Source of the DNA: an uncultured Verrucomicrobiota bacterium
GTDB taxonomy: Bacteria; Verrucomicrobiota; Verrucomicrobiia; Limisphaerales; JADLHS01
Reading direction: 5' to 3'
DNA length: 38,822 nt
NCBI GenBank assembly: GCA_937894935.1
Contig: CALAYC010000211.1
Span: 1 to 38,822, forward strand
Below are positions 1-8,393 of this stretch, piece after piece. The translations under genes and the position numbers were made by a program. Each line of letters starts with the position of its first letter. Positions within the stretch are counted from its first letter, which is position 1. The notes under the pieces are model-generated. The model searched no databases and was not told the origin of the DNA. It saw only the letters and a list, made by a program, of their open reading frames with translations.

Positions 1-1
1 T

Positions 2-244
2 GGCGCAGGCGCAAAACATCTCGCGATCAAAAAGGATGAAAATTCGCCAGCCGTTGTACCGACGGAAGACAATGTCATCAAAGGCACGTATCCAATCTGG
101 CGTTACTTGTATGTCTATGTGAATCCGGCACTCGATAAAGGTGATGTAGCGGCTTATCTGAATTGGATTCGCAGTGACGCCGGTCAGCAGGTGGTGAAAG
201 ACGTCGGATATTTTCCACTGCCGGAAAATCTGCGGGAAAAATGA
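2..244 (+). CDS. pstS: PstS, phosphate ABC transporter substrate-binding protein (3' end only)
   Basis: Only the last 80 codons are in the window; the 5' part lies beyond the left edge. The open frame ends at TGA 242-244 and contains the typical PstS C-terminal pattern GTYPIWRYLYVYVN, then DAGQQVVKDVGYFPLP. PstS is the periplasmic protein that binds inorganic phosphate and delivers it to the PstCAB transporter. Identity is supported by this C-terminal signature and by the pstC-pstA-pstB-phoU genes immediately downstream on the same strand. A hairpin separates it from pstC, which fits the usual need for more PstS than membrane components. The signal peptide and any Pho box are outside the window. 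Confidence 0.93.
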   Translation, partial: GAGAKHLAIKKDENSPAVVPTEDNVIKGTYPIWRYLYVYVNPALDKGDVAAYLNWIRSDAGQQVVKDVGYFPLPENLREK

Positions 245-291
245 TGAACCGGAATTGAAACCGTTGCTTCGCTGTTCCTCCTGAGTAACAT

Positions 292-333
292 CGAGGCGGG
301 GGCGGAATCGGAAATCCGGCCCGCCTCGTTTTC
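292..333 (+). promoter_or_regulatory. Intercistronic hairpin between pstS and pstC (possible attenuator or mRNA stabiliser)
   Basis: A perfect 9-bp inverted repeat, cgaggcggg at 292-300 and cccgcctcg at 320-328, encloses a 19-nt loop and is followed by TTTTC. It lies 48 nt after the pstS stop and 11 nt before the pstC start. It could terminate part of the transcripts or protect the pstS 3' end, lowering permease expression relative to PstS. The structure is seen directly; the role is inferred. Confidence 0.6.
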
Positions 334-343
334 ACCTCATTAC

Positions 344-1525
344 ATGCCACCAAATCAGGGCAACCGCACCCACGGATGGATGGGGATTCATCGCGGTCAT
401 CGCGCGCGGCCATTGGAATGGATTGCCGAGCGCGGCATCTTTCTGGTCGCGCTTTCCACGATTCTGATGATCTTTCTGATCTTCGTTTTTGTCGGTCGCG
501 AGGCGATGCCAATTTTGTTCGGTCAGGAAAACAGCGCGCTCATCAAACCGGTGATTCCGCCGGAAGAAATGGATCGGCTCAAACCGGAGGAACTCCAGGC
601 ATATCTCGGTTTGTCGGATAAAGCGTTCCGCCAAATGGAACGCGAGACGTTGCGCGAGTTGATGATCGTGAAACAGGAGGCGCAGGAGGAAATCCCCGAA
701 CAGTTACGCAACGATCCTGACGCGCATCTCAATACGACGGAATGGAGCGCGATGTTGTTGCCGCGGCAATGGAGCGGTTACGACGAACCGGTGTACATCT
801 GGCAACCGATTGGAAGCATTCACAAGTACAACATCGTTCCGCTCATCATCGGCAGTCTGAAAGTGACGTTGGTGGGATTGTTGGTTGCCGTGCCGTTAGC
901 GGTGGGGGCGGCGATTTATGTGTCGCAACTGGCACGACCGCGCGTGCGCGAAGTAGTGAAGCCGGTGATTGAGATGCTGTCCGGAATTCCATCGGTGGTG
1001 ATTGGTTTCTTTGCGTTGCTCGTGATGGCGTCAGTGTTGCAATCGGTATTCGGATACCAAACGCGTCTCAATGCTTTCGTCGCGGGAATTGCGTTGAGCT
1101 TTGCAGTGATTCCGCTGGTGTTCTCCATTGCGGAAGACGCGCTGACGAGTGTGCCACGCAGTTACACGCAAGCAGCGTTGGCGCTCGGAGCGTCTCGCTG
1201 GCAAACCGCGTGGCAAATTGTTTTGCCGACAGCGTTGCCGGGCGTGTTCGCAGCGGTGGTGCTGGGATTCGGTCGCGCGATCGGCGAAACGATGATCGTG
1301 CTGATGGTGTGTTCGGCGAGCGTGGTGTCGTGGAGTATTTTTGATTCGGCGCGAACCATCACGACGACGATTGCCGCCGAAATGGCGGAAGCAGTCGCGG
1401 GCGGACATCATTATCGGATTCTGTTCATGTTGGGCGCGATTCTGTTCGCCGTGACGTTTATTTCGAATCTGATTGGCGATGTGGTGATTCATCGTTTGAA
1501 ACATCGATTGGAGGGGAAACGATGA
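344..1525 (+). CDS. pstC: PstC, phosphate ABC transporter permease with an extra soluble insert
   Basis: Inner-membrane permease subunit that forms the phosphate channel with PstA. TM1 lies near residues 31-50. The usual permease core resumes at about residue 153 (IWQPIGSIHKYNIVPLIIGSL) and includes the ABC-permease loop region around GASRWQTAWQIVLPTALPG near residues 283-301. At 393 residues it is roughly 75 longer than the E. coli protein. The excess is a charged, helix-prone stretch at about residues 60-135, between TM1 and the permease core. The ATG at 344 has no clear Shine-Dalgarno sequence. The stop overlaps the pstA start (ATGA at 1522-1525), indicating translational coupling. A later start would remove TM1, so 344 is preferred. 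Confidence 0.93.
   Translation: MPPNQGNRTHGWMGIHRGHRARPLEWIAERGIFLVALSTILMIFLIFVFVGREAMPILFGQENSALIKPVIPPEEMDRLKPEELQAYLGLSDKAFRQMERETLRELMIVKQEAQEEIPEQLRNDPDAHLNTTEWSAMLLPRQWSGYDEPVYIWQPIGSIHKYNIVPLIIGSLKVTLVGLLVAVPLAVGAAIYVSQLARPRVREVVKPVIEMLSGIPSVVIGFFALLVMASVLQSVFGYQTRLNAFVAGIALSFAVIPLVFSIAEDALTSVPRSYTQAALALGASRWQTAWQIVLPTALPGVFAAVVLGFGRAIGETMIVLMVCSASVVSWSIFDSARTITTTIAAEMAEAVAGGHHYRILFMLGAILFAVTFISNLIGDVVIHRLKHRLEGKR
1510..1516 (+). promoter_or_regulatory. Ribosome binding site of pstA
   Basis: GGAGGGG ends 5 nt before the ATG at 1522. It is one of the very few clear Shine-Dalgarno sequences in this window and sits inside the end of pstC, at an ATGA stop/start overlap. It fixes the pstA start. 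Confidence 0.7.
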
Positions 1526-2496
1526 ACCCGATTCCTCCTACCGGCATGATAATTCCGACCGAACCGGGCCGACATTTTCGCGCGGGAAAATTCGATTTCT
1601 GGTCGTTCTTCTTTAGTGGTCTCACGGGATTGGCGACGTTGTTGATTTTGGCCATCCTCGCGGTGCTGCTCGGCAATATCATCATCAACGGCTGGCCCAA
1701 TCTCAGTTGGCATTTTGTCAGCACGATTCCGCGCAAAGATTTTTTTGATCCGGCAACGACCGGCGTGTTGCCGATGATTATCGGCACAACGATTCGCGTG
1801 TTTGTGATGACGATTTTCGTGCTGCCGATCGGCGTTATCACTGCGATTTACCTGACTGAATACGCCCCGACCGATTCGATGCTGACGCGGATAATTCGCG
1901 CGGCAGTGAACAATCTGGCGGGCGTGCCATCAATTGTTTTTGGTCTGTTTGGTCTCGGCTTCTTCATCAATTTTATCGGTCGCAACCTCGACGAGTTCTT
2001 GCAGAATCCCGGTCCGGTGTGGGGGCAACCGGCGGTATTGTGGGCGTCGTTGACGTTGGCGGTGATGACCTTACCGGTGGTGATTGTGGCGACGGAAGAA
2101 TCGCTGAAAGCCATTCCGCTTGGACTGCGTGAAGCGAGTCTGGCGTTGGGTGCGACAAAGTTGGAAACCATTTGCAAGGTCGTGTTGCCGCAAGCGCTGC
2201 CGGGCATCATGACCGGTGGCATTCTGGCGGTGAGTCGTGCGGCGGGAGAAGTCGCGCCAATTCTGTTTACCGGCGTGGCGTATTACATGGCGTCACTGCC
2301 GTCGAAACTGAGCGATCAATTCATGGACCTCGGCTATCACGTATTCGTGTTATCCACGCAATCGCCGGACATCGAGCGCACGCGACCGATTCTTTACGCG
2401 ACGGTGCTCGTGTTGTTGCTGCTGACGTTTGCGTTGAACTTTGTGGCTATTCTCATTCGCGCCCGAGTGCGCAAGAAGCTGCGTGCATTGGGATGA
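1522..2496 (+). CDS. pstA: PstA, phosphate ABC transporter permease
   Basis: Second membrane subunit of the phosphate transporter, 324 residues. A TM segment near residues 33-58 precedes the binding-protein-dependent permease domain. Diagnostic stretches are NNLAGVPSIVFGLFGLGFF and the EAA-type loop LREASLALGATKLETICKVVLPQALPGI, which docks onto PstB. Towards the C-terminus it has the PstA-like run FTGVAYYMASLPSKLSDQFM. Its length is slightly above the usual approximately 290 because of an N-terminal cytoplasmic extension of about 30 residues. It overlaps pstC by 4 nt and is followed 6 nt later by pstB, so the genes form one operon. Confidence 0.95.
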   Translation: MNPIPPTGMIIPTEPGRHFRAGKFDFWSFFFSGLTGLATLLILAILAVLLGNIIINGWPNLSWHFVSTIPRKDFFDPATTGVLPMIIGTTIRVFVMTIFVLPIGVITAIYLTEYAPTDSMLTRIIRAAVNNLAGVPSIVFGLFGLGFFINFIGRNLDEFLQNPGPVWGQPAVLWASLTLAVMTLPVVIVATEESLKAIPLGLREASLALGATKLETICKVVLPQALPGIMTGGILAVSRAAGEVAPILFTGVAYYMASLPSKLSDQFMDLGYHVFVLSTQSPDIERTRPILYATVLVLLLLTFALNFVAILIRARVRKKLRALG

Positions 2497-2502
2497 TTTT
2501 GT

Positions 2503-3321
2503 ATGCCTGAAAATGCTTTGCCCAAACTGGAGTTGAAAACCGCGCTGGCTGCTGCGAGCGGAAACGCAGCGCCGTTGATTGAAATCAAAAAGCTCTCGCT
2601 GTTTTACGGTCAGGCGCAGGCGCTGAAGAACATTTCGCTGTCAATTCGCGAACGCGTGGTTACGGCATTTATCGGTCCATCGGGTTGTGGCAAATCTACA
2701 TTGCTGCGCTGTCTGAATCGCATGAACGATCTGATTGACGGCGTGCGCATCGAAGGCTCGGTGAGAATCGGGCAGCACGATATCTACGCGCCGGATGTGG
2801 ATGTAATTGAACTGCGCAAACGCGTGGGCATGGTGTTTCAGAAATCAAATCCGTTTCCGAAATCCATTTACGACAACGTGGCGTATGGACTGAGGATTCA
2901 AGGTGTGAAGAACAAGAGCGACCTTGACGCGGCGGTGGAGCAGAGTCTGCGCGGCGCGGCGTTGTGGGATGAGGTGAAAGATCGATTGCACACGAGTGCG
3001 TTGGGATTGTCGGGGGGACAACAACAACGTCTGTGTATTGCACGGGCGATTGCGGTGAAGCCGGAGATTGTGTTGATGGATGAACCGGCGAGCGCGTTGG
3101 ATCCGATTGCGACCGCGCGAGTGGAAGATCTGATTCTGGAACTGAAACGCGATTTCACCATCGTGATCGTGACGCACAATATGCAGCAGGCGACGCGAAT
3201 TTCGGATGATACGGCATTTTTCTACATGGGTGAATTGATTGAAGCCGGTCCGACGCAGAAGATTTTTACAAATCCTCGACAGAAACGGACGGAAGATTAC
3301 GTGACGGGACGATTCGGTTGA
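2503..3321 (+). CDS. pstB: PstB, phosphate ABC transporter ATP-binding protein
   Basis: Cytoplasmic ATPase that powers phosphate import. Walker A GPSGCGKST is at residues 58-66, the Q-loop MVFQKSNPFPKSIYDNVAYG follows, the ABC signature LSGGQQQR starts near residue 169, Walker B/D-loop VLMDEPASALDP is near 190-201, and the H-loop IVTHNMQQA follows. The run KSNPFPKSIYDN is typical of PstB. The C-terminus ends EDYVTGRFG, also characteristic. At 272 residues it is slightly longer than typical because of about 20 extra N-terminal residues. It lies 6 nt after pstA. The ATG at 2503 lacks a strong Shine-Dalgarno sequence, and M1 precedes the ABC domain by about 25 residues. Confidence 0.97.
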   Translation: MPENALPKLELKTALAAASGNAAPLIEIKKLSLFYGQAQALKNISLSIRERVVTAFIGPSGCGKSTLLRCLNRMNDLIDGVRIEGSVRIGQHDIYAPDVDVIELRKRVGMVFQKSNPFPKSIYDNVAYGLRIQGVKNKSDLDAAVEQSLRGAALWDEVKDRLHTSALGLSGGQQQRLCIARAIAVKPEIVLMDEPASALDPIATARVEDLILELKRDFTIVIVTHNMQQATRISDDTAFFYMGELIEAGPTQKIFTNPRQKRTEDYVTGRFG

Positions 3322-3338
3322 TTGCCGGTAATATTTTA

Positions 3339-4019
3339 ATGGCGCGATTTATGGAACGACATTTCGAACAGGAACTCGCAGAGTTGAAACAAAAACTTCT
3401 CACCATGGGGAGTTATGCCGAGAAAGCGGTGAGTGACGCCGTCAACGCGTTGGCAAATCGCGATCTCGCTCTCGCTCTCGCTGTGCGCGCCAATGACAAA
3501 GTGCTGGATCAATTCGAGCTGGAGGTGGATGAGATGGCGATCCGTCTGCTGGCCAAAGCGCCGCTGGCGAGTGATCTGCGTCTGGTGACGGTGGCGTTGA
3601 AGCTCACGCAAAATCTCGAACGGGTCGGGGACGAAGCAGCAAAGATTGCGAAACGCGCGCGAGATCTAAGCAAAGAACCGCCATTGAAACTGCAATTGGA
3701 ATTGCCGCGCATGGCCGCGCTGGCGGGAGATTTATTGAAGCGTTCTCTGGATGCGTTTGTGCAGAAAGATCCCGCGGCGGCGCGCGCCTTGATTCCGCGT
3801 GATAAAGAAGTCAATGCGCTGCATAAACAGATTCAGGCACAGATCATCGAACACATGAAAGAAAGTCCGGATCACATCGCGCGCTGTCTGCATCTGCTCG
3901 TGGCGACGAAGAGCCTGGAGCGCATTGCTGATCACGCGAAGAATGTCGCCGAAGAAGTGGTTTATCTTTGTGAAGCGCGCGATATTCGACATGGAGGTTC
4001 GAAGTGGACTGCGACATAG
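3339..4019 (+). CDS. phoU: PhoU, phosphate signalling regulator
   Basis: PhoU is an all-helical protein made of two three-helix bundles that links PstSCAB to the PhoR kinase and negatively regulates the Pho response. The N-terminal pattern RHFEQELAELKQKLLTMGSY, followed by two similar helical repeats (DLRLVTVALKLTQNLERVGD and an equivalent near ATKSLERIADHAKNVAEEVVY), is diagnostic. Length from this ATG is 226 residues, as expected. I chose ATG 3339; the frame stays open back to a TTG at 3318 overlapping the pstB stop, and ATG 3351 is also possible. No phoB or phoR is in the window. A (CTCGCT)3 hexamer at 3465-3482 encodes an Ala-Leu repeat. Confidence 0.94.
   Translation: MARFMERHFEQELAELKQKLLTMGSYAEKAVSDAVNALANRDLALALAVRANDKVLDQFELEVDEMAIRLLAKAPLASDLRLVTVALKLTQNLERVGDEAAKIAKRARDLSKEPPLKLQLELPRMAALAGDLLKRSLDAFVQKDPAAARALIPRDKEVNALHKQIQAQIIEHMKESPDHIARCLHLLVATKSLERIADHAKNVAEEVVYLCEARDIRHGGSKWTAT
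3465..3482 (+). repeat. Hexamer tandem repeat (CTCGCT)x3 inside phoU
   Basis: Three perfect copies of CTCGCT encode the alternating Leu-Ala stretch after Asp in the second PhoU helix. A change of copy number would add or remove Leu-Ala pairs in frame. It is seen directly; any functional effect is speculative. Confidence 0.7.
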
Positions 4020-4140
4020 TTTTTCCCGCCCGAAGCGCGCTGCGAACATGTGCGTTGCGCTGACGACATGAACTAGCAGCGTTTTTTCGATTCAGGTTGA
4101 ATGGCCTTTCGGCTTTTCCCACAATTTCACGCGATATTCT

Positions 4141-5415
4141 ATGACGCCGACTGCTATTGAGATATTGGCCTCGACTTTGTTCGGGATTGCGGTGTTGCAC
4201 ACGTTTTGTGTGAAACGTTTCGCCACTTGGGCTCACCATGCGGAGGCGGGTTCGGTGAAATACCACTTGTTGCATTTTCTTGCGGAAACGGAAGTGGTCT
4301 TCGGGCTTTGGGCGGCTGCGTTGTTTGCAGGAATTGCGGCAGTGACCAGGTCGTTCACAGAAGCGATTCACTATATCGACAGTCTTAACTTCACCGAACC
4401 GAAATTCGTTTTCGTGATTATGGTGGTGGCGGCAACGCGACCGGTGGTGCAATTGGCGGAACAGATGATTTGTTGGGTAGCGCGCCTGCTTCCGCTCAAA
4501 GAAAGCAAAGCATTTTACATCGCGGCGCTGTCTTTCGGGCCATTGCTGGGATCGTTTATCACTGAGCCGGCGGCGATGACCTTGCTGGCGCTGGTGTTGA
4601 AACGTCGTTATTTCGACAACGGCATTTCCACAAAATTCGCCTACGCCACGTTGGGACTGTTGTTCGTGAATGTGTCAATCGGAGGTACGTTGACGCATTT
4701 TGCCGCGCCGCCGGTGTTGATGGTGGCGGCGAAATGGAATTGGGGCACGGATTACATGTTTACGCACTTTGGCTGGCGGGCGGCGTCTTCGTGTGTGCTT
4801 TCAACGCTCATTGTGGCGTGGTGTTTTCGCCACGACCTGTCGCGACTCGCTCCGGTTTCTGACAACAGCACGCACCTGCCGGTCTGGTTGACGATCGCGC
4901 ATCTGGCGACGCTCGCCGTGGTTGTGGCGTTTGCGCATCATCCGGATGTTTTCTTCGGCGTCTTCGTTTTGTTTCTCGGGCTGGTGACCGCGACGCAGAA
5001 ATATCAGGACTCATTAAAACTGAAGGAAGGATTGCTGGTCGGATTCTTTCTCGCGGGCCTGGTCACCCTAGGCTCACTGCAGGCTTACTGGTTGAAGCCG
5101 CTGATTCAAAGTCTGAATGGTAGCGCGCTGTTTTTCGGCGCGACCGGGCTGACCGCGATTACGGACAATGCGGCGTTAACCTATCTCGGTTCGCTGGTCG
5201 AAGGTATTTCGGACGAATTGAAATACGCTCTGGTCGCTGGAGCAGTGACGGGCGGTGGTTTGACGGTGATTGCAAACGCGCCAAATCCAGCGGGTGCAGG
5301 CATTCTTGGCAGCGCACGCGTTTTCAAAGGCCACGGCATCAGTCCGGCAGGCCTGTTTCTGGGCGCGTTGTTCCCGACGGCGGTGGCCATTGTCTTTTTC
5401 TGGATTTTGCATTGA
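4141..5415 (+). CDS. Putative Na+/H+ antiporter, polytopic membrane protein
   Basis: A 424-residue, strongly hydrophobic protein with about 10-11 predicted membrane segments. It matches my recollection of a family usually annotated as putative Na+/H+ antiporter. Recognisable runs are HTFCVKRF and FAETEVVFGLW-like FLAETEVVFGLW near the N-terminus, LNFTEPKFVFVIMVVAATRPV, the conserved GPLLGSFITEPAAMTLLALVL, LLFVNVSIGGTLTHFAAPPVLM, and near the C-terminus LTAITDNAALTYLGSL and ANAPNPAGAGILG. The paired polar motifs (TEPAAMT and TDNAALT) resemble the two broken-helix substrate sites of ion-transporter-superfamily antiporters. It lies 121 nt after phoU and 21 nt before the next gene. Cation specificity cannot be read from the sequence. 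Confidence 0.8.
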   Translation: MTPTAIEILASTLFGIAVLHTFCVKRFATWAHHAEAGSVKYHLLHFLAETEVVFGLWAAALFAGIAAVTRSFTEAIHYIDSLNFTEPKFVFVIMVVAATRPVVQLAEQMICWVARLLPLKESKAFYIAALSFGPLLGSFITEPAAMTLLALVLKRRYFDNGISTKFAYATLGLLFVNVSIGGTLTHFAAPPVLMVAAKWNWGTDYMFTHFGWRAASSCVLSTLIVAWCFRHDLSRLAPVSDNSTHLPVWLTIAHLATLAVVVAFAHHPDVFFGVFVLFLGLVTATQKYQDSLKLKEGLLVGFFLAGLVTLGSLQAYWLKPLIQSLNGSALFFGATGLTAITDNAALTYLGSLVEGISDELKYALVAGAVTGGGLTVIANAPNPAGAGILGSARVFKGHGISPAGLFLGALFPTAVAIVFFWILH

Positions 5416-5436
5416 GCACTCAAAAATGGAATCCGC

Positions 5437-5922
5437 ATGACCTGGTTTGAATGGGCGGAGGCGTTGAGCTATGTGGTGACGATCATCGGTTTGCCGATGG
5501 CGATTCTGGTGTTCATGTACGAACAGCGGCGCAATCGGCAGAACGAAGAAGAGGAGATTTATCAACGGCTGTCCGACGAATACACCGAGTTTTTGAAACT
5601 GGTGCTGGCGAATCCGGATTTGCAGTTACTGCGCCGCGAATCGAAGGGCATCACACTTACCGCGGAACAAAGCGAACGGAAATTCGCGTTGTTCAATATC
5701 CTGATATCCTTGTTCGAACGCGCCTATCTGTTGGTTTACGAAGACCGCATGGATCGCCAGACGCAGCGTTTGTGGAAATCCTGGGAGGATTACATGCGGG
5801 AGTGGTGCCAGCGCTCAGATTTTCGCGAACTGCTCCCTGAACTGCTCAAAGGCGAAGACGAAGATTTCTGCCGTTACATCCGCCAAATCTCAGCCGACAG
5901 CTCAGTAGTTAAATCGTTATAG
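5437..5922 (+). CDS. Small membrane-anchored protein of unknown function
   Basis: I do not recognise the family. The 161-residue product has one N-terminal membrane segment (about residues 9-27, SYVVTIIGLPMAILVFMY) followed by a basic stop-transfer stretch (EQRRNRQNEEEE) and a cytoplasmic-looking helical domain rich in Glu, Arg and aromatic residues. It has no recognisable catalytic motif. It begins 21 nt after the antiporter gene and is likely cotranscribed with it, so a role tied to that transporter or to membrane sensing is possible but unproven. Its last codons overlap the end of the convergent BCCT transporter gene by 6 nt. Confidence 0.75.
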   Translation: MTWFEWAEALSYVVTIIGLPMAILVFMYEQRRNRQNEEEEIYQRLSDEYTEFLKLVLANPDLQLLRRESKGITLTAEQSERKFALFNILISLFERAYLLVYEDRMDRQTQRLWKSWEDYMREWCQRSDFRELLPELLKGEDEDFCRYIRQISADSSVVKSL

Positions 5923-7551
5923 AGTGCCGGTCGGCGACTTCGCTTGGTCTGCCTGTTGAATGGATTCAGATTCCTGCGGGAGCAGTGCCAGCGGCGGGCG
6001 AGGATTCTCCGCGCGTAGAGCTTTCAGCAACGACACGATCATTAACAACATGATCACCGCGAAGGGCAGGGCGACGACGATGGATGCGGTCTGCAATCCC
6101 TTCAATCCACCGCTCATCAGCAGGGCAACGGCAATGGCCGATTGCACGATACCCCAGATTAATTTCGTCGTGGCTGGCGGATTGGGATTTCCTTTCGAGG
6201 TCAACATTCCGAGCACGAACGTGGCGGAATCTGCTGAGGTCACAAAAAACGAAACGATCAATAACCCCGCGAGCAAACCAAGGAATCCGCCCCAGGGAAA
6301 TTGTTGCAGTGAGACGAACAACGCGCTGGTGACATCGGCTTTCACGGCATCGGCAATCGCGCCGCCATCAAACAGGTCTTTGAAAAGTGCCGAACCTCCG
6401 AACGCCGCGAACCAGAGTGCGCACAAAGCCGAAGGCACGAGCAGCACGCCGATGACAAATTCGCGAATCGTGCGCCCGCGCGAAATTCGCGCGATAAACG
6501 TTCCCACGAACGGCGCCCAGGCAATCCACCACGCCCAATAAAACAGTGTCCATGAACCGACCCATTCATCGCGCGTGAACGGTGTGAGGCGAAAACTCAT
6601 CTGAACCAGATTTTGCAGATAGCCGCCGAGCACCGTGGTGGCGGCATCGAGAATGAAAACTGTCGGGCCGACCAGTAATACGAACAGCAATAGCGCACCG
6701 GCGAGCGCCATGTTCAGGTTGCTCAGGTAAAGAATGCCTTTGTTCAAACCGGTGATCGCCGAAAGCATGAACAGGACGGTTACGACCACGATGATGGCGA
6801 TTTGAATGCCCAACGTACTCTTGATGCCGAAAAGGTGATTCATGCCACCGGCAATTTGCAGCGTGCCGAGCCCCAACGAGGTGGCGATGCCGAAGACCGT
6901 TGCCAATGTCGCGAGGCTGTCAATCGTTTGGCCAACCGGCCCGTCCACGCGTCGGCCCAACAAGGGACGAAATGTGGCGCTGATTAATGCGGAGTCGCCG
7001 CGTCGAAATTGGGCGTAGGCGATCGCTAGAGCGATGAGCGCGTAAATCGCCCAAGGATGCAGACACCAATGGAAAAATGAATAACGCAAGGCGATGCGCG
7101 CGGCTTCCGGACTGCGTGGTTCGGCGAGGCCGAGCGGTGGCGAGTCGAAGTGAAACATTGGTTCCGCCACGCCCCAGAACACCAACCCGATTCCCATGCC
7201 GGCGGAGAACAGCATCGCCAGCCATGAGGGGTAGGAAAATTCCGGCTGTTCATTATCTCGTCCGAGGCGGATATGAGCATGCCGGCTGAAAATCAGATAA
7301 ATGCAAAACGCGAGGAATACGTTTGCGGCGAGCAGATAGAACCACCCGAAATTTTTGGTGGAGAACGTCAACACCGAGGCGGCGAGCGCGCCCAGTTCGT
7401 CTGGCCAGATCAACCCGCCCGCCGCAAAGCAAACGGTCAGGGCGAGTGAAATATTGAAAACCGCACCGTGGCCCCTGCGCTTCGCCGCCGGGGCGGAGCG
7501 CAGGGAAGTTTCGGTCGGCACGGCGGGTTCGCCAGAGTTGCCCTCATTCAT
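5917..7551 (-). CDS. BCCT family transporter (betaine/choline/carnitine type)
   Basis: Secondary transporter of 544 residues with about 12 TM segments. Diagnostic motifs are AGMGIGLVFWGVAEP (residues 117-131) and GSWTLFYWAWWIAW (332-345), the family signature with the Trp-rich substrate site. The GMGIG loop matches Na+-coupled glycine betaine carriers rather than the carnitine/butyrobetaine exchanger type. Both termini are extended (about 30 residues N-terminal, about 35 C-terminal), the regions implicated in osmosensing in BetP; that role is inferred here. The start ATG 7551 is chosen because it overlaps the upstream stop (ATGA) and has GGAG 8 nt upstream; the frame is open 24 codons further. 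It is the third gene of a betaine synthesis unit, so uptake of glycine betaine or its precursors is the likely job. Confidence 0.92.
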   Translation of the reverse strand: MNEGNSGEPAVPTETSLRSAPAAKRRGHGAVFNISLALTVCFAAGGLIWPDELGALAASVLTFSTKNFGWFYLLAANVFLAFCIYLIFSRHAHIRLGRDNEQPEFSYPSWLAMLFSAGMGIGLVFWGVAEPMFHFDSPPLGLAEPRSPEAARIALRYSFFHWCLHPWAIYALIALAIAYAQFRRGDSALISATFRPLLGRRVDGPVGQTIDSLATLATVFGIATSLGLGTLQIAGGMNHLFGIKSTLGIQIAIIVVVTVLFMLSAITGLNKGILYLSNLNMALAGALLLFVLLVGPTVFILDAATTVLGGYLQNLVQMSFRLTPFTRDEWVGSWTLFYWAWWIAWAPFVGTFIARISRGRTIREFVIGVLLVPSALCALWFAAFGGSALFKDLFDGGAIADAVKADVTSALFVSLQQFPWGGFLGLLAGLLIVSFFVTSADSATFVLGMLTSKGNPNPPATTKLIWGIVQSAIAVALLMSGGLKGLQTASIVVALPFAVIMLLMIVSLLKALRAENPRPPLALLPQESESIQQADQAKSPTGTL

Positions 7552-8393
7552 GCGCGCGACTCCGGTTTGCGGAACAGGAAAATCCCCCACTGCAATCTCC
7601 CGGCGTTGCCGGCATCGATCCAATGTTGCAATCCCGCTTTCATCCGCGTGAGATAATCGGTGCTACAGCGGATGAGTAATTCTTTCTCGCGCCGACCGAT
7701 TTCATCGCGCACGCGGGTGTAGTGCTGGACCAGATCCGGCAGAAAATCGATCCATCGCAATTCCTCCCAGCCCAGGCTCTTCGCAGTAGTGCGATAGAAA
7801 CGCGGCGAACCGAGTGAAGCGAGGTGGATGCGTTGCAGCACGGGGGCGAGGAGTTCGACCGGACAATCATCGCTTTGCATCGGATCCGTGAAGATGAAAT
7901 GTCCGCCGGGCTTCAGCACGCGGTTGACTTCCTGCAACACGCGTTCGCGATTGTCACTATGAAGAATGGCATCTTGCGACCACGCCACGTCATACGATTC
8001 CGGCGCGGCGAACGACAGGTCTTCAAAACTGCCATCAATCACTTCGATGCGGTCGGCGAGATTGGCGCGAGCCGTCAACGCGCGATTGGTCTGGTTCTGA
8101 ATTTCGCTGAGGTTCAGACAGGTGACTTTGCAGCCGAACCGTTCAGCCAGATAGCGGGCTGAGCCGCCGTAGCCCGAACCGAGATCAAGAACTTTGTTCT
8201 GCGGTCCGAGCGATGGGAGCAGGGTGGCCATGGTTTCGACGGTGCGCCGACTGGCCGCGAAGATGGATTCGCCGGGCTCACGATAGAGCCCGACGTGAAT
8301 ATCTTCGCCGCCCCAGATGGTCGCGTAAAAGTTGTCGGCGTCGCTGCTATTGTAATATTCGCGGGTGACCGCGACGGTTTTCTTCGCGCTCAC
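7548..8393 (-). CDS. Sarcosine/dimethylglycine N-methyltransferase (SDMT type)
   Basis: SAM-dependent enzyme predicted to methylate sarcosine and dimethylglycine, completing glycine betaine synthesis. The N-terminal signature YYNSSDADNFYATIWGGEDIHVGLY (about residues 13-37) is characteristic of bacterial SDMT proteins. The SAM-binding motif I VLDLGSGYGG is at residues 68-77, followed by the post-motif region LNLSEIQN and motif IV-like SYDVAWSQDAILH. Length 281 is normal for this family. It starts with GTG, overlapping the stop of the upstream methyltransferase (GTGA at 8390-8393), and its TGA overlaps the ATG of the BCCT gene. Context (a GSMT-type gene before it and a betaine carrier after it) strongly supports the assignment over a generic methyltransferase. 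Confidence 0.9.
   Translation of the reverse strand: MSAKKTVAVTREYYNSSDADNFYATIWGGEDIHVGLYREPGESIFAASRRTVETMATLLPSLGPQNKVLDLGSGYGGSARYLAERFGCKVTCLNLSEIQNQTNRALTARANLADRIEVIDGSFEDLSFAAPESYDVAWSQDAILHSDNRERVLQEVNRVLKPGGHFIFTDPMQSDDCPVELLAPVLQRIHLASLGSPRFYRTTAKSLGWEELRWIDFLPDLVQHYTRVRDEIGRREKELLIRCSTDYLTRMKAGLQHWIDAGNAGRLQWGIFLFRKPESRA
7560..7563 (-). promoter_or_regulatory. Ribosome binding site of the BCCT transporter gene
   Basis: On the minus strand GGAG lies 8 nt before the ATG at 7551, inside the end of the methyltransferase gene. It supports the start at 7551 over the further upstream in-frame ATG at 7623, and translational coupling through the ATGA overlap. Confidence 0.55.
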
